NCBI RefSeq assembly: GCF_014229645.1
Contig: NZ_JAATOD010000002.1
Coordinates: 186,001-250,000, forward strand
Direction of reading: 5' to 3'
Origin: Listeria swaminathanii
GTDB taxonomy: Bacteria; Bacillota; Bacilli; Lactobacillales; Listeriaceae
DNA: 64,000 nucleotides
The translations under genes were made by a program, and so were the position numbers. Shown one piece after another: positions 15,888 through 27,700 of the stretch (position 1 is its first letter; each line of letters opens with the position of its first letter). A model generated the notes under the pieces. The model made no database searches and was not told where the DNA came from. It worked only from the letters and a program-made list of their open reading frames with translations.

Positions 15888-16379
15888 ATGCGCCGAATCA
15901 TTACCGCTACAGTAAACAACTCTTCTGGCGTATTAAATCGTATCACTGGGGTTATCTCCAGACGCCAATACAATATCGATAGCATCTCTGTCGGCTGGAC
16001 CGAAATCCCGAATGTTTCTCGGATTACCATCGTTGTCCATGTCGATTCCTTATACGAAATTGAACAAGTAACCAAACAGCTCAACAAACAAATCGATGTG
16101 CTTAAAGTTAGCGATATTACCGATGACGCGCACATTGAACGAGAACTTGCTTTACTGAAAATCAATTCCCCTGCCGCCTTACGTTCCGAGCTAAACGCAG
16201 TCATCGAACCATTTCGTGCAACCGTCATTGATGTCGGCACTAAAAATGTTGTCATCCAAGTAACTGGTACGAGCGAAAAAATCGATGCATTTGTTGACAC
16301 GGTTCGTCCCTACGGCATTAAACAAATGGCAAGAACTGGTGTAACTGGCTTTACAAGAAGCCCTAAAAAAATGGGTTGA
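15888..16379 (+). CDS. ilvN: Acetolactate synthase small (regulatory) subunit
   Basis: 163 aa. An N-terminal ACT domain (MRRIITATVNNSSGVLNRIT..., about residues 1-75) binds valine for feedback inhibition; the C-terminal half is the ALS_SS_C domain. The ATG directly abuts the ilvB stop, and GGAAGGGG lies 10 bases upstream inside ilvB, so the two subunits are coupled. The 98-base gap to ilvC has a fresh ribosome binding site (TTGGAGG) but no terminator. Confidence 0.95.
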   Translation: MRRIITATVNNSSGVLNRITGVISRRQYNIDSISVGWTEIPNVSRITIVVHVDSLYEIEQVTKQLNKQIDVLKVSDITDDAHIERELALLKINSPAALRSELNAVIEPFRATVIDVGTKNVVIQVTGTSEKIDAFVDTVRPYGIKQMARTGVTGFTRSPKKMG

Positions 16380-16450
16380 AATCATTTACTACAGAGCAAT
16401 CCGTTGCTTTGCTAGCATCAGGACAGCACACTTGCTATTCTGAAATATAA

Positions 16451-17473
<1,023 letters not shown>

Positions 17474-17486
17474 TACTTAATTCGGA

Positions 17487-17514
17487 TTGCTAGGTGGGAT
17501 TTCTCGCCTAGCAA
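17487..17514 (+). repeat. Hairpin in ilvC-leuA gap
   Basis: TTGCTAGGTG (17487-17496) pairs with CGCCTAGCAA (17505-17514), a 10-base stem with one G-U pair and an 8-base loop. Only a mixed T-rich tail follows (CCGTTTATCCTTTTTTCG), so it may be a partial terminator or an mRNA-stabilising/processing element that sets different levels for ilv and leu genes. Confidence 0.6.
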
Positions 17515-17632
17515 CCGTTTATCCTTTTTTCGATATGAGTTTAAGGTAGAATGCATTTCTTTCTTAAACTGATACTGAAAGCAGGAAAAATCCAAGCTTC
17601 CCTATCTAATATAAAACAAGAGGTGAAATCGA

Positions 17633-19171
17633 ATGAAGAAAATCCAGTTTTTTGATACTACACTTAGAGATGGCGAACAAACCCCTGGAGTTAATTTTGA
17701 CGTAAAGGAGAAAATCCAGATTGCCTTACAACTCGAAAAACTTGGAATTGATGTGATTGAAGCCGGCTTTCCGATTTCTTCTCCTGGAGATTTTGAATGC
17801 GTCAAGGCGATTGCAAAAGCGATTAAACATTGTTCTGTAACAGGGCTAGCGCGCTGTGTTGAAGGAGATATCGACCGCGCGGAAGAAGCGCTTAAAGACG
17901 CTGTTTCTCCGCAAATACATATCTTCCTAGCAACGAGCGATGTGCATATGGAATACAAATTAAAAATGAGTCGGGCGGAAGTTCTCGCTTCCATTAAACA
18001 CCACATTAGTTACGCAAGACAAAAATTTGAAGTTGTACAGTTTTCCCCAGAAGACGCAACTCGGTCAGATCGTGCTTTTCTGATTGAAGCAGTGCAAACA
18101 GCAATTGATGCCGGAGCAACTGTCATTAACATTCCGGACACGGTCGGTTACACTAACCCAACCGAATTCGGCCAACTGTTCCAAGATTTGCGCCGCGAAA
18201 TAAAGCAGTTTGATGATATTATTTTCGCTTCCCATTGTCACGATGACCTTGGTATGGCGACTGCAAATGCACTCGCCGCAATCGAAAATGGCGCAAGACG
18301 CGTCGAAGGTACAATTAATGGGATTGGTGAACGTGCTGGAAATACAGCTCTTGAAGAAGTTGCTGTCGCGCTTCATATTCGCAAAGATTTTTATCAAGCA
18401 GAAACAAATATCGTTTTGAACCAATTTAAAAATTCTAGTGATTTGATTAGTCGCTTGTCTGGTATGCCTGTTCCGCGTAATAAAGCCGTAATTGGTGGTA
18501 ATGCTTACGCGCACGAATCCGGTATTCATCAAGATGGCGTACTAAAAAATCCAGACACGTATGAAATTATCACCCCTGCCCTAGTTGGCGTAGATAAAAA
18601 CTCGCTTCCTCTTGGTAAACTTTCTGGAAAACATGCCTTCAATACACGCATGGAAGAAATGGGTTACACACTAACCGAACAAGAACAAAAAGATGCCTTT
18701 AAACGTTTCAAACAACTAGCAGATGCCAAAAAAGAAGTAACTGAAGAAGACTTGCACGCGTTAATTCTCGGCCAATCTTCCGAGTCAGCCGATGATTTCG
18801 AACTAAAACATTTGCAAGTTCAATATGTTACTGGCGGCGTCCAAGGTGCGATTGTTCGCATTGAAGAACGTGATGGCGCTCTAGTAGAAGACGCAGCAAC
18901 TGGTTCTGGAAGCATTGAAGCGATTTACAACACAATTAATCGCCTAATGAAACAAGACATCGAATTAACCGATTATCGTATCCAAGCAATTACAGCCGGC
19001 CAAGATGCCCAAGCAGAAGTCCATGTCGTCATTAAAAATGACAAAGGCGCTGAGTTCCATGGTATCGGTATTGATTTTGACGTTTTAACTGCTAGTGCTA
19101 AAGCTTATTTGCAAGCATCAGGCAAAAGCAAAACCGCCAGCAAGCAAGCTGATTTCGAGGAGGTAAAGTAA
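17633..19171 (+). CDS. leuA: 2-isopropylmalate synthase
   Basis: Adds acetyl-CoA to 2-ketoisovalerate, the first committed step to leucine. 512 aa. The [15 protein letters not shown] motif (about residues 8-22) and the second signature [16 protein letters not shown] (about 202-217) with metal-binding His and Asp are present. The C-terminal third (from about 390) is the LeuA allosteric dimer domain for leucine feedback. AGAGGTG lies 9 bases before the ATG. The leuB start follows one base after the stop. Confidence 0.96.
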   Translation: MKKIQFFDTTLRDGEQTPGVNFDVKEKIQIALQLEKLGIDVIEAGFPISSPGDFECVKAIAKAIKHCSVTGLARCVEGDIDRAEEALKDAVSPQIHIFLATSDVHMEYKLKMSRAEVLASIKHHISYARQKFEVVQFSPEDATRSDRAFLIEAVQTAIDAGATVINIPDTVGYTNPTEFGQLFQDLRREIKQFDDIIFASHCHDDLGMATANALAAIENGARRVEGTINGIGERAGNTALEEVAVALHIRKDFYQAETNIVLNQFKNSSDLISRLSGMPVPRNKAVIGGNAYAHESGIHQDGVLKNPDTYEIITPALVGVDKNSLPLGKLSGKHAFNTRMEEMGYTLTEQEQKDAFKRFKQLADAKKEVTEEDLHALILGQSSESADDFELKHLQVQYVTGGVQGAIVRIEERDGALVEDAATGSGSIEAIYNTINRLMKQDIELTDYRIQAITAGQDAQAEVHVVIKNDKGAEFHGIGIDFDVLTASAKAYLQASGKSKTASKQADFEEVK

Positions 19172-19172
19172 C

Positions 19173-20225
19173 GTGACCTATAAAATTACTTCCCTAGCTG
19201 GCGACGGAATTGGTCCAGAAATTATGACTTCTGGACTTCAAGTATTAGAGGCAGTCGCAAAAAAATACAACCATACGTTTGAAATTGAATCCCATCCCTT
19301 TGGCGGCGCAGGAATTGACGCAGCTCACGACCCAATCCCCTCTTCCACCTTAAAAGCGTGCCAAGATGCTGACGCGATTTTACTTGGGGCTATCGGTGGT
19401 CCTAAATGGGATAACGCGCCGAAACGTCCCGAAGATGGCCTACTTGCACTACGAAAAGCGCTTGGTCTTTTCGCCAACATTCGCCCTATCCAAGTTCCGA
19501 GTTCCATCACGCACCTTTCTCCTTTAAAAAAGGAAATTGTCGAGAACACTGATTTTGTCGTTGTTCGTGAGTTAACTGGCGGACTTTACTTCGGGGAACC
19601 GAAACATTGGGACGATGCGGCTGCTGTGGATTCTCTAACGTATACACGAGCAGAAATCGAGCGAATTATCGAGAAAGCTTTCGAAATAGCTGCGACGAGA
19701 AATAAAAAAGTTACTTCTGTGGATAAAGCGAATGTGCTAGCTTCTAGTAAACTATGGCGAAAAATTGCTGAAGAAGTGGCTAGCCGTCATCCAGATATTA
19801 CATTGGAGCATTTATACGTCGATGCCGCTGCGATGATTATGATTCAGCGACCGACGACTTTTGATGTCATCGTGACAGAAAATTTATTTGGCGATATTTT
19901 AAGCGATGAAGCCTCTGTTATTACTGGTTCATTAGGAATGCTCCCTTCTGCTAGCCATGCGGAAAACGGACCATCTTTATACGAACCAATTCACGGATCT
20001 GCACCAGATATCGCTAATCAAAATATTGCCAATCCAATGTCGATGATTTCTTCAGTTTCGATGATGCTCCGCCAATCCTTTTCGCTTTTTAAAGAAGCAG
20101 ATGCGATTGATGCGGCAGCTACAAGAACAATGCAAGCTGGATTTTTAACCGCTGACCTTGGTGGAAACACTACTACGACAGACTTTACAAAAGAAGTTCT
20201 AAGACAAATTGAAGGAGGAGAATAA
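19173..20225 (+). CDS. leuB: 3-isopropylmalate dehydrogenase
   Basis: NAD-dependent oxidative decarboxylation of 3-isopropylmalate. 350 aa. It starts at GTG 19173 with GAGGAGG nine bases upstream inside leu[10 protein letters not shown] (about 10-18), the substrate arginines around RPIQV and [12 protein letters not shown], and the metal/NAD motif [24 protein letters not shown] are all present. The order leuA-B-C-D matches the standard cluster. Confidence 0.96.
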   Translation: MTYKITSLAGDGIGPEIMTSGLQVLEAVAKKYNHTFEIESHPFGGAGIDAAHDPIPSSTLKACQDADAILLGAIGGPKWDNAPKRPEDGLLALRKALGLFANIRPIQVPSSITHLSPLKKEIVENTDFVVVRELTGGLYFGEPKHWDDAAAVDSLTYTRAEIERIIEKAFEIAATRNKKVTSVDKANVLASSKLWRKIAEEVASRHPDITLEHLYVDAAAMIMIQRPTTFDVIVTENLFGDILSDEASVITGSLGMLPSASHAENGPSLYEPIHGSAPDIANQNIANPMSMISSVSMMLRQSFSLFKEADAIDAAATRTMQAGFLTADLGGNTTTTDFTKEVLRQIEGGE

Positions 20226-20226
20226 A

Positions 20227-21615
20227 ATGGGGAAAACACTTTTCGATAAACTTTGGAACCGTCATGTCATTTATGGCAAAGAAGGTGAACCGCAATTATT
20301 ATATGTTGACCTTCATTTGATTCATGAAGTTACTTCTCCTCAAGCGTTTGAAGGACTGAGAATGGAAAAACGGCCACTTCGTAGACCGGATAAAACGTTC
20401 GCGACAATGGATCACAATGTTCCTACTGAAGATATTTTCAATATCCAAGATCTTGTTGCTAAAAAACAAATTGAAGCACTGCAAACCAACTGCGCGGAAT
20501 TCGGCGTAACGCTAGCTGATATGGGCAGTGACCGTCAAGGCATCGTGCATATGGTTGGACCTGAAACCGGGCTAACCCAACCAGGCAAAGTGATTGTTTG
20601 CGGGGATTCTCATACCGCGACACATGGCGCTTTTGGAGCAATTGGGTTTGGGATTGGTTCTAGTGAAGTAGAACATGTTTTTGCGACTCAAACGATTTGG
20701 CAACAAAAGCCAAAATCAATGGGCATTGAAATTAGCGGCAAACTTCCAAAAGGCGTTTATGCGAAAGATATTATTTTGCATTTGATTGCTACTTATGGCG
20801 TTGCATTTGGAACTGGTTATGCGGTCGAATACTACGGCGATACCATTCGTAATATGTCGATGGAAGAACGGATGACAATTTGCAATATGGCAATTGAAGG
20901 CGGTGCAAAAATGGGCATGATGGCTCCAGATGAAACTACTTTTGAATATGTGCGCGGTCGTGAATATGCTCCCGCTGATATGGATAAAGCAATTAGCGAC
21001 TGGAAAACGCTTCAAACTGACCCAGATGCAGAATATGACCTCCATATCCAAATGGATGCTAGTATTTTGGAACCTTATGTCACTTGGGGAACGAATCCTG
21101 AAATGGGCGTCCCTTTTTCGAAGGCATTTCCGGAAATTAAAGATATGAACTATGAGCGCGCCTATGAATATATGGGGCTAAAACCCGGACAAACGGCGGA
21201 ACAAATCGAGCTTGGTTATGTCTTCATCGGTTCCTGTACGAACGCTCGGCTTTCTGACTTAGAAGAAGCCGCTCGTATCGTCAAAGGAAACAAAGTGAAA
21301 AATAATATTCGCGCACTCGTTGTCCCTGGTTCCCGCCAAGTGCGTAATGCGGCAGAATCTATTGGACTGGATAAGATTTTTATAGAAGCTGGTTTTGAAT
21401 GGCGTGAACCTGGTTGTTCGATGTGTCTAGGAATGAATCCTGACCAAGTACCAGACGGCGTTCACTGTGCCTCTACTTCGAATCGTAACTTTGAAGGACG
21501 GCAAGGCAAAGGCGCCCGGACTCATCTCGTTTCACCAGCAATGGCTGCGGCCGCGGCAATCAATGGACACTTTATCGATATTCGAAAGGAGGCGGTTATC
21601 AGTGGAGGAAATTAA
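20227..21615 (+). CDS. leuC: 3-isopropylmalate dehydratase large subunit
   Basis: Aconitase-family subunit carrying the [4Fe-4S] cluster. 462 aa from ATG 20227, behind GAAGGAGG; an in-frame TTG at 20209 lies within leuB and is not needed. The cluster cysteines are in [12 protein letters not shown] (about residue 345) and in the [11 protein letters not shown] pair (about 405-410). [10 protein letters not shown] (about 130) is the substrate motif. It pairs with LeuD, whose gene overlaps it by 14 bases. Confidence 0.96.
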   Translation: MGKTLFDKLWNRHVIYGKEGEPQLLYVDLHLIHEVTSPQAFEGLRMEKRPLRRPDKTFATMDHNVPTEDIFNIQDLVAKKQIEALQTNCAEFGVTLADMGSDRQGIVHMVGPETGLTQPGKVIVCGDSHTATHGAFGAIGFGIGSSEVEHVFATQTIWQQKPKSMGIEISGKLPKGVYAKDIILHLIATYGVAFGTGYAVEYYGDTIRNMSMEERMTICNMAIEGGAKMGMMAPDETTFEYVRGREYAPADMDKAISDWKTLQTDPDAEYDLHIQMDASILEPYVTWGTNPEMGVPFSKAFPEIKDMNYERAYEYMGLKPGQTAEQIELGYVFIGSCTNARLSDLEEAARIVKGNKVKNNIRALVVPGSRQVRNAAESIGLDKIFIEAGFEWREPGCSMCLGMNPDQVPDGVHCASTSNRNFEGRQGKGARTHLVSPAMAAAAAINGHFIDIRKEAVISGGN

Positions 21616-22183
21616 AGTACACATTGGAAAAACAGTGGCGCTAATGAACGACAATATCGATACAGACCAAATCATTCCCAAAAGTTTCCTAAAACGGATT
21701 GAGCGGACTGGTTTTGGTGAATTTCTCTTTGATAGTTGGCGTTATCTACCGAATCGTAAACCAAACCCGGATTTCCCACTAAATGCTCCAGACCGCCAAG
21801 AAGCGACTATTTTAATTACAGGCGAAAATTTTGGTTGTGGTTCTTCACGGGAACATGCCGCATGGGCGCTACTTGATTACCGTTTCCGCGTGATTATCGC
21901 AGGAAGTTATAGTGATATTTTTTATATGAATTGTACGAAAAATGGCGTGCTACCCATCGTCCTTCCTAAAGAAGCTCGTGAAAAATTAGCGGGAATTGCA
22001 GCCGACGAGGAAGTGACGATTGACTTGCCAAAACAGCAAGTCGTTAGTTCAGTTGGCACCTACCCTTTTGAGATTGATGCTACGTGGAAAAATAAATTTA
22101 TTAATGGACTGGATGATATCGCCATTACATTCGAACATATTGATGCGATTAAAGCCTATGAACAAAAAGTGGATTCAATATAA
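21602..22183 (+). CDS. leuD: 3-isopropylmalate dehydratase small subunit
   Basis: 193 aa from GTG 21602, chosen because AAGGAGG (21586-21592) is 9 bases upstream; the frame is open further into leuC, but those codons only duplicate leuC sequence. The swivelling-domain motif [15 protein letters not shown] (about 78-92) and the early [14 protein letters not shown] are diagnostic. It works as a heterodimer with LeuC. Confidence 0.95.
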   Translation: MEEIKVHIGKTVALMNDNIDTDQIIPKSFLKRIERTGFGEFLFDSWRYLPNRKPNPDFPLNAPDRQEATILITGENFGCGSSREHAAWALLDYRFRVIIAGSYSDIFYMNCTKNGVLPIVLPKEAREKLAGIAADEEVTIDLPKQQVVSSVGTYPFEIDATWKNKFINGLDDIAITFEHIDAIKAYEQKVDSI

Positions 22184-22198
22184 GAAAAGGTAGTGAGG

Positions 22199-23470
22199 AT
22201 GATGGAATTAGTTGACTTATTAGTGACAGAAGAAGATGTCGAAAAGGCCTACGACGTATTAAAATCAGTCGTCAAGCATACACCACTTGAATATGATTTC
22301 TATCTTTCGGAAAAATATCATTGCAATGTGTATCTTAAACGCGAAGACTTACAACGAGTTCGTTCGTTTAAATTACGCGGTGCTTTTTACGCTATTTCCA
22401 GACTGTCAGCGGAGCAGTTAGAACACGGTGTTGTTTGTGCAAGTGCAGGAAATCATGCGCAAGGAGTCGCTTATACGTGTAAACGCATGACGGTTCCTGC
22501 CACGATTTTCATGCCAACAACTACACCACAGCAAAAAGTGTCACAAGTAAAATTTTTCGGCGGTAGTAACGTTGAGGTTGTCTTAATTGGCGACACATTT
22601 GATGCGTCCGCAACTGCGGCAAAAGAATTCGCGGCAGAACACGGCCAAACTTTTATCCCACCGTTTGACGATCCTGATATTATCGCTGGGCAAGGTTCGC
22701 TCGCTGTGGAGATGGTGAAGGATTTAAATAAAGCACACGAACAAGCGGATTACGTTTTTGCTGGCATTGGTGGTGGTGGTTTAATTAGCGGCGTCGCAAC
22801 GTATCTCAAAGCGAAAAGTCCTATCACCAAAATTATCGGAGTCGAACCAGCTGGCGCGCCTTCGATGACTGAAGCGTTAAAACAAAACCAAGTCGTAACG
22901 CTTGATAAAATCGATAAATTTGTCGATGGCGCTGCGGTGAAAGAAGTTGGGAGCCTGACGTTTCAGCATGCGAAAGTATTAGTTGATGAAGTGACAACTA
23001 TTTCTGAAGGCGCCGTTTGTTCCACAATTTTGGACATGTATACGAAGCAAGCAATTGTCGCCGAACCAGCTGGTGCTCTTTCTGTTGCTGCACTTGAAAC
23101 GTATCGGGAGGAAATCAAAGACAAGACGGTGGTTTGTATCGTGAGTGGTGGGAATAATGACATCAACCGCATGCAAGAAATTGAAGAACGCTCCCTACTC
23201 CACGAAGGCCTAAAACATTATTTTATCGTTAATTTTTCACAACGTCCTGGTGCTTTGAAGGAATTTGTTAACGATGTGCTCGGTCCGCATGATGATATTA
23301 CTAAATTCGAATATACGAAAAAGGTAAATCGTGGTAATGGACCAGTTATTATCGGCGTTCTCTTGCAAGATAGAAACGATTATGAAGGCTTACTCGACCG
23401 AGTTGCGGCATTTGATCCAAGCTATATTCCGATTAATGACAATCAAACACTCTACACATTACTTGTTTAA
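22199..23470 (+). CDS. ilvA: Threonine dehydratase, biosynthetic
   Basis: PLP enzyme that makes 2-ketobutyrate from threonine for isoleucine. About 423 aa. The PLP lysine is in [11 protein letters not shown] (about residue 58) and the phosphate-binding glycine loop is [11 protein letters not shown] (about 190). The last 90 residues form one ACT-like regulatory domain (the short form, as in B. subtilis). Two adjacent ATGs (22199, 22202) are possible; AAAAGG is 8-9 bases before the first. It is the last gene of the operon, ended by a terminator. Confidence 0.95.
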   Translation: MMELVDLLVTEEDVEKAYDVLKSVVKHTPLEYDFYLSEKYHCNVYLKREDLQRVRSFKLRGAFYAISRLSAEQLEHGVVCASAGNHAQGVAYTCKRMTVPATIFMPTTTPQQKVSQVKFFGGSNVEVVLIGDTFDASATAAKEFAAEHGQTFIPPFDDPDIIAGQGSLAVEMVKDLNKAHEQADYVFAGIGGGGLISGVATYLKAKSPITKIIGVEPAGAPSMTEALKQNQVVTLDKIDKFVDGAAVKEVGSLTFQHAKVLVDEVTTISEGAVCSTILDMYTKQAIVAEPAGALSVAALETYREEIKDKTVVCIVSGGNNDINRMQEIEERSLLHEGLKHYFIVNFSQRPGALKEFVNDVLGPHDDITKFEYTKKVNRGNGPVIIGVLLQDRNDYEGLLDRVAAFDPSYIPINDNQTLYTLLV

Positions 23471-23503
23471 AAAAGGTTCTCGCATTGCGCGGGAACTTTT
23501 TTA
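23470..23503 (+). terminator. Terminator of ilv-leu operon
   Basis: AAAAAGGTTCTCGC pairs with GCGGGAACTTTTTT (one bulge and one G-U pair), followed by Ts, immediately after ilvA. Confidence 0.85.
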
Positions 23504-23562
23504 TATTACAGTTTCTCCTTCTGTTATAGTAACAGTTTATTTTAGAAATCAGTTTAAAATCT

Positions 23563-23590
23563 TTTGTTTAAGGATATAAAGTAGTATAAT
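23563..23590 (+). promoter_or_regulatory. budA promoter
   Basis: TATAAT (23585-23590) with TTTGTT (23563-23568) 16 bases upstream. No adjacent regulator gene of the AlsR type is present. Confidence 0.6.
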
Positions 23591-23658
23591 GAACATATAG
23601 AAATTAAACTGTATTATTTAAAAACAACTTTTTATATATAACAATTCAAGGAGTGGCA

Positions 23659-24381
23659 ATGATGGACGCAGTTAGAAAAAATCGATTATTTCAGCATTCT
23701 ACAATGGCAGCACTTGTTGGTGGACTTTTCAGTGGAACAACGAGTTTCAAAGAATTACTACAACACGGTGACCTTGGCATAGGAACACTTGATCAATTTG
23801 ATGGCGAGTTAATTATTTTGGACGGAGAAGCTTTCCAAATACGTTCGGACGGGCAAGCGTATAAAGTAAAACCGGAAGATACGACGCCTTATGCAAGCAC
23901 TACTTTTTTTGAAGCAGATACTTCTTTTGCTGTTTCCGAACCGACATCGAAACAAGCGGTAGAGGAAAAAATCGCGGAATTAGTACAAGGACCGAACGTT
24001 TTTTACGCGGTGAAAATGACCGGGAATTTCCGTTATGTGGATACTCGCGTTGTACCAAAACAACAACGACCATATCCACCACTCATTGAAGCGGTGAAAG
24101 AACAACCAACCTATCATTTTGAATATATTACGGGTACGATTGTTGGTTTTTGGACACCAGCTTATATTAGCGGTATTGGCGTTTCTGGTTATCATGTGCA
24201 TTTTATTGATGATATGCGTAAAATTGGTGGTCATGTGTTTGACTACGAAATGCTTGAAGGTACAGTAGAAGTCGCACAACAAACTGAATTCGAATTACAA
24301 TTACCGCAAACGACCGAATTCCTAAGAAGCGATTTAAGTACACCCGATATGCTAGAACAAATTGAAGCAGCGGAAAATTGA
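23659..24381 (+). CDS. budA: Alpha-acetolactate decarboxylase
   Basis: Converts acetolactate to acetoin. 240 aa from ATG 23659 (a second ATG follows directly), behind AAGGAGTGG. Residues 'FQHSTMAALVGGLFSG' near the start and the zinc-binding GYHVHFIDDMRKIGGHV (about 192-208; three His with a distal Glu) are diagnostic. The gene stands alone next to the ilv-leu operon and far from alsS (36102), although both enzymes act in sequence. It may also drain excess acetolactate from the biosynthetic route. Confidence 0.95.
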   Translation: MMDAVRKNRLFQHSTMAALVGGLFSGTTSFKELLQHGDLGIGTLDQFDGELIILDGEAFQIRSDGQAYKVKPEDTTPYASTTFFEADTSFAVSEPTSKQAVEEKIAELVQGPNVFYAVKMTGNFRYVDTRVVPKQQRPYPPLIEAVKEQPTYHFEYITGTIVGFWTPAYISGIGVSGYHVHFIDDMRKIGGHVFDYEMLEGTVEVAQQTEFELQLPQTTEFLRSDLSTPDMLEQIEAAEN

Positions 24382-24388
24382 TTCATAG

Positions 24389-24425
24389 AAAAAGCGCCCA
24401 AATTAGCTTGGGCGCTTTTTATTTA
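24389..24425. terminator. Bidirectional terminator between budA and pdp
   Basis: AAAAAGCGCCCAA and TTGGGCGCTTTTT form a perfect hairpin with A/T runs on both sides. The minus-strand end meets the pdp stop. Confidence 0.92.
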
Positions 24426-25724
24426 TTCTGTAATAATTTTATGAACAAGCGTTGGTGCAGTTGCTTGGTCAGAGATTTTGATGTTTTCGTAGATTTTCGC
24501 TTTCACGTTTTCTACCTCTTCTTGATCCGCAAAAATGGTTACTAGTGACTCGCCTTCTTGGACTGCATCGCCAACTTTTTTACGTAACATTAAGCCTACT
24601 GCCAAATTGATTTCGTCTTCTTTGGTTGCGCGGCCTGCTCCGAGAATCATTGCAGCGATTCCAATTTCATCGGCAACGATTTGGCTTACGAAACCAGATG
24701 TTTTAGCTGGTACTTCGATTTGGTATTTTGCTTGTGGAAGTTTTTCCGGATGGTCAACTATGCTTGCGTCACCACCTTGATTGGAAAGGAACGTTTTGAA
24801 TTTCTCAAGCGCTGCGCCGTTTTCAATTACTTCGATTAATTTGGCACGAGCTTCCTCTAATGTTGCTGCTTTTTTAGCAAGTACGACCATTTGGCTGCCG
24901 AGTACTAAGACTAATTCTGTTAAGTCTTCTGGTCCTTGGCCTTTTAATGTATCGATAGCTTCTTTTACTTCTAAAGCGTTTCCGATTGCTTCACCAAGTG
25001 GTTGAGACATGTCGGAAATAACTGCCATTGTATTTCTGCCAACGTTATTGCCGATGCGAACCATGGCATGCGCTAGGTTTTCTGCATCTTCGTCGGTTTT
25101 CATAAATGCGCCCGCGCCGGTTTTTACATCAAGCACAATTGCGTCTGCGCCTGCTGCAATTTTTTTACTCATGATAGAGCTTGCGATAAGCGGAATGGAG
25201 TTGACAGTTCCTGTTACATCACGAAGCGCGTACATTTTTTTATCAGCTGGAGTAAGGTTACCTGATTGGCCAATAACTGCTACTTTATCGCGGTTTACTA
25301 GGTTGATGAAATCTTTTTTATCTAGTTCGATATGGAAACCTTCGATGGATTCTAATTTATCAATTGTGCCTCCCGTATGACCTAAGCCACGTCCGGACAT
25401 TTTTGCAACGGGAACGCCTACTGCGGCTACAAGCGGAGCAAGTACAAGTGTCGTCGTATCACCAACACCACCAGTACTATGTTTGTCGACTTTGATTCCT
25501 TCAATTGCGGATAGGTCAATCGTGTCGCCAGAACCTACCATTGCCATTGTTAAATCCGCGCGTTCTTGATCGTTCATATCTTGGAAAAAGATTGCCATGG
25601 CTAGAGCACTTGCTTGATAATCTGGAATTTCCCCATTTGTATACCCATCAATGAAAAACTGAATTTCTTCTGTTGATAAAGCTTTGCCGTCCCTCTTCTT
25701 GGAAATAATATCCACCATTCTCAT
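24423..25724 (-). CDS. pdp: Pyrimidine-nucleoside phosphorylase
   Basis: Splits uridine, thymidine and deoxyuridine with phosphate to the base and (deoxy)ribose-1-phosphate. 433 aa. The thymidine/pyrimidine phosphorylase signature [15 protein letters not shown] (about residues 110-126) and the phosphate loop KHSTGGVGD (about 80-88) are intact; the C-terminal alpha/beta domain is complete. With DeoC it forms a deoxynucleoside catabolic route, though no deoB-type phosphopentomutase is in the cluster. GGGTGAAGAG precedes the ATG. A cre and a LacI-type operator lie upstream. Confidence 0.95.
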   Translation of the reverse strand: MRMVDIISKKRDGKALSTEEIQFFIDGYTNGEIPDYQASALAMAIFFQDMNDQERADLTMAMVGSGDTIDLSAIEGIKVDKHSTGGVGDTTTLVLAPLVAAVGVPVAKMSGRGLGHTGGTIDKLESIEGFHIELDKKDFINLVNRDKVAVIGQSGNLTPADKKMYALRDVTGTVNSIPLIASSIMSKKIAAGADAIVLDVKTGAGAFMKTDEDAENLAHAMVRIGNNVGRNTMAVISDMSQPLGEAIGNALEVKEAIDTLKGQGPEDLTELVLVLGSQMVVLAKKAATLEEARAKLIEVIENGAALEKFKTFLSNQGGDASIVDHPEKLPQAKYQIEVPAKTSGFVSQIVADEIGIAAMILGAGRATKEDEINLAVGLMLRKKVGDAVQEGESLVTIFADQEEVENVKAKIYENIKISDQATAPTLVHKIITE

Positions 25725-25774
25725 TTCTCTTCACCCTTTCTTTTTGTCCACTTTAGCATTTTATGTATCTTTAT

Positions 25775-25788
25775 TGAGAACGGTTACA
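25775..25788. promoter_or_regulatory. cre (CcpA site) upstream of pdp
   Basis: On the minus strand TGTAACCGTTCTCA fits the cre consensus TGWAANCGNTNWCA at every fixed position. It lies about 50 bases before the pdp start, so carbon-catabolite repression of pdp is likely. It could also be read by the LacI-type regulator encoded next to it. Confidence 0.7.
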
Positions 25789-25795
25789 CTTTTTA

Positions 25796-25811
25796 AGTAA
25801 ACCGTTTTACT
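25796..25811. promoter_or_regulatory. LacI-type operator upstream of pdp
   Basis: AGTAAACCGTTTTACT has perfect 6-base arms (AGTAAA/TTTACT) around a CCGT centre, typical of LacI-family sites. Seven bases separate it from the neighbouring cre. It lies between pdp and the LacI-family gene and is the best candidate for that regulator's own operator. Confidence 0.55.
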
Positions 25812-25854
25812 AAACAAGAACATGTGCTTAACATGCTCACTATATCGTACTCGC

Positions 25855-26865
25855 TCACTTGTTGTCAATAGTTTTTGTACTACTACGATTGATTAGAGAA
25901 ATGTCTAGTAAACGGTTCTCTAGTTTCTCGCTTGGATTTTGCAGGTTTTTCAGCAAAAGTTCTGCGGCAATTTCACCGATACCGTAGATTGGTTGGCGAA
26001 CTGTTGTAAGTGGCGGGGTCATATATTCGGAAAGTTCGATGTCATCAAATCCGATGACGCTGAGATCGTTAGGAATGCTCAGATTTTTTTCAAGTGCCGC
26101 CCGATACGTTCCCATCGCCATTAAATCATTGGTTGCAAAAATGGCACTCAGCTTTTCTTGAAGTAATTTTTGCGTGGCGATATAACCGCCATTCATCGTT
26201 TGGTCCCCGCTAACAATCCAGCTATCTTTTACCGGAAGTTGATAATCTTTCATACACGCCAAGTAACCTTCGTAACGCTCGTGTACGTTATAAAATGATG
26301 TATCAGAAATAATGATTCCGATATTCGTATGGCCAAGTTCAATTAAATGCTCGGTCGCCATATAGCCGCCTTTGAAATCATCAATCGCAATATTACCTTC
26401 TTGCCTTGGATTCCGCTGACGGTCAAGTAAAATATACGGTGAACGCTTCTCTTCCATACGTTTGATGACACCTGAGAGCAGAATATTAGGGCTGGCGATA
26501 ATTAAGCCATCGACAGCCCGGTGCAATAATTCTTCAACGTATAAATCTTCTCGTTCTTTATCATTAGAAGAGTTACAAAGCATAATCATGTAACCTTCTT
26601 TATTCAAGTAATCCTCGGCCCCTTTAACCATTTGCGAGAAAAAAGGATCGGTTACTTCCGGGACAATCATTCCGATCGTATTCGTGTGGCTAACAATCAT
26701 GTTTTTTGCGAAAAAGTTTGGTTTGTAAGACATCTCTTTTGCAGTTTTCAGGACTTTTTCACGAGTTAAGTCGCTAAATCGTTCCCCTTTACCATTCAAA
26801 ATTTGAGAAATCGTCGTAATTGAAACGCCTGTCTTTTCAGCTATTTCGCGGATGGTTGCAGCCAT
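25855..26865 (-). CDS. LacI-family transcriptional regulator
   Basis: 336 aa. The N-terminal helix-turn-helix and hinge (ATIREIAEKTGVSITTISQ..., about residues 3-50) are followed by a periplasmic-binding-protein-like sensor domain with the usual LLDRQRN and IGFDDIELSEYM segments. The effector is not obvious from sequence; the resemblance is to RbsR/ribose-type regulators, and the location in the deo cluster suggests a ribose or deoxyribose-derived ligand. GGGGGAG is 6 bases before the ATG. It lies 79 bases after deoC in the same direction, with no terminator between. Confidence 0.88.
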   Translation of the reverse strand: MAATIREIAEKTGVSITTISQILNGKGERFSDLTREKVLKTAKEMSYKPNFFAKNMIVSHTNTIGMIVPEVTDPFFSQMVKGAEDYLNKEGYMIMLCNSSNDKEREDLYVEELLHRAVDGLIIASPNILLSGVIKRMEEKRSPYILLDRQRNPRQEGNIAIDDFKGGYMATEHLIELGHTNIGIIISDTSFYNVHERYEGYLACMKDYQLPVKDSWIVSGDQTMNGGYIATQKLLQEKLSAIFATNDLMAMGTYRAALEKNLSIPNDLSVIGFDDIELSEYMTPPLTTVRQPIYGIGEIAAELLLKNLQNPSEKLENRLLDISLINRSSTKTIDNK

Positions 26866-26944
26866 TTAAACTCCCCCAGTCAGATTATCTATTCTCCTTA
26901 TTTTGCCACATTTGAGAATAATAATAAAGGGGTTTCATTCAAAA

Positions 26945-27616
26945 TTAGTAATTATCAGGTTTAGCTGGTTTTTCGCCGGAAACAATTGCAACGCCTGCAC
27001 TTGCGCCAATACGAGTTGCGCCTGCTTCGATCATTTTTTCTACATCTTCTTTCGTACGAACTCCACCAGATGCTTTTACGCCGATGTTTGGTCCAACTGT
27101 TTTACGCATTAAGGCGATATCTTCGGCAGTTGCGCCACCAGTTGAAAATCCTGTAGATGTTTTAACGAAGTCTGTTCCTGCTTTTACAGCGATTTCGCAT
27201 GCGCGAACTTTTTCTTCGTCTGTTAATAGGCAAGTTTCGATAATTACTTTTACTAATGCTTTTCCTTTGGCAGCATCGACTACAGCTCGAATATCGCGTT
27301 CTACTAATTCGTCATCCTTGTCTTTAAGTGCACCGATATTGATAACCATATCGACTTCTTTCGCACCGTTTTGGATGGCATCTTTCACTTCGAATGCTTT
27401 CACTTCTGGCGTATTTGCTCCAAGCGGGAAACCGATAACGGTACATACAACGGATTCTGCTCCAGCAAGTTGTTCAGCGGATAGTTTTACCCAAGTTGGG
27501 TTCACACATACGGATGCAAAGCCGTATTCTCTCGCTTCTTTTGTTAGGGTTAAAATTTGTTCTTTCGTTGTGTCTGGTTTTAAAGCAGTATGGTCGATCA
27601 TTTTAGCAATTGTCAT
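26945..27616 (-). CDS. deoC: Deoxyribose-phosphate aldolase
   Basis: Cleaves 2-deoxyribose-5-phosphate to acetaldehyde and glyceraldehyde-3-phosphate. 223 aa TIM barrel. The Schiff-base lysine is in DFVKTSTGF (about residues 150-158), the proton-relay Asp in [11 protein letters not shown] (about 88-98), and the second Lys in GVKASGGVR (about 180-188). AAAGGAG lies 9 bases before the ATG. The promoter and DeoR operator lie directly upstream. Confidence 0.96.
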   Translation of the reverse strand: MTIAKMIDHTALKPDTTKEQILTLTKEAREYGFASVCVNPTWVKLSAEQLAGAESVVCTVIGFPLGANTPEVKAFEVKDAIQNGAKEVDMVINIGALKDKDDELVERDIRAVVDAAKGKALVKVIIETCLLTDEEKVRACEIAVKAGTDFVKTSTGFSTGGATAEDIALMRKTVGPNIGVKASGGVRTKEDVEKMIEAGATRIGASAGVAIVSGEKPAKPDNY

Positions 27617-27648
27617 TTTAAAAACTCCTTTAAATTGTATTTGGTTTC

Positions 27649-27700
27649 ATCATATCGCACCACAGAACATTTGTAAACTAATTGATGAAATTTTGTTCAA
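27649..27700 (-). promoter_or_regulatory. deoC promoter with DeoR operator in the deoR 3' end
   Basis: On the minus strand TTTACA (27672-27677), 17-base spacer and TATGAT (27649-27654) make a good promoter for deoC. Immediately upstream, TTGAACAAAATTTCATCAA (27682-27700) closely matches the palindromic DeoR operator of B. subtilis (ATTGAACAAAATTTCAAT as I recall it). The operator is built into the last codons of deoR itself (LLEQNFIN-stop). Confidence 0.75.
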
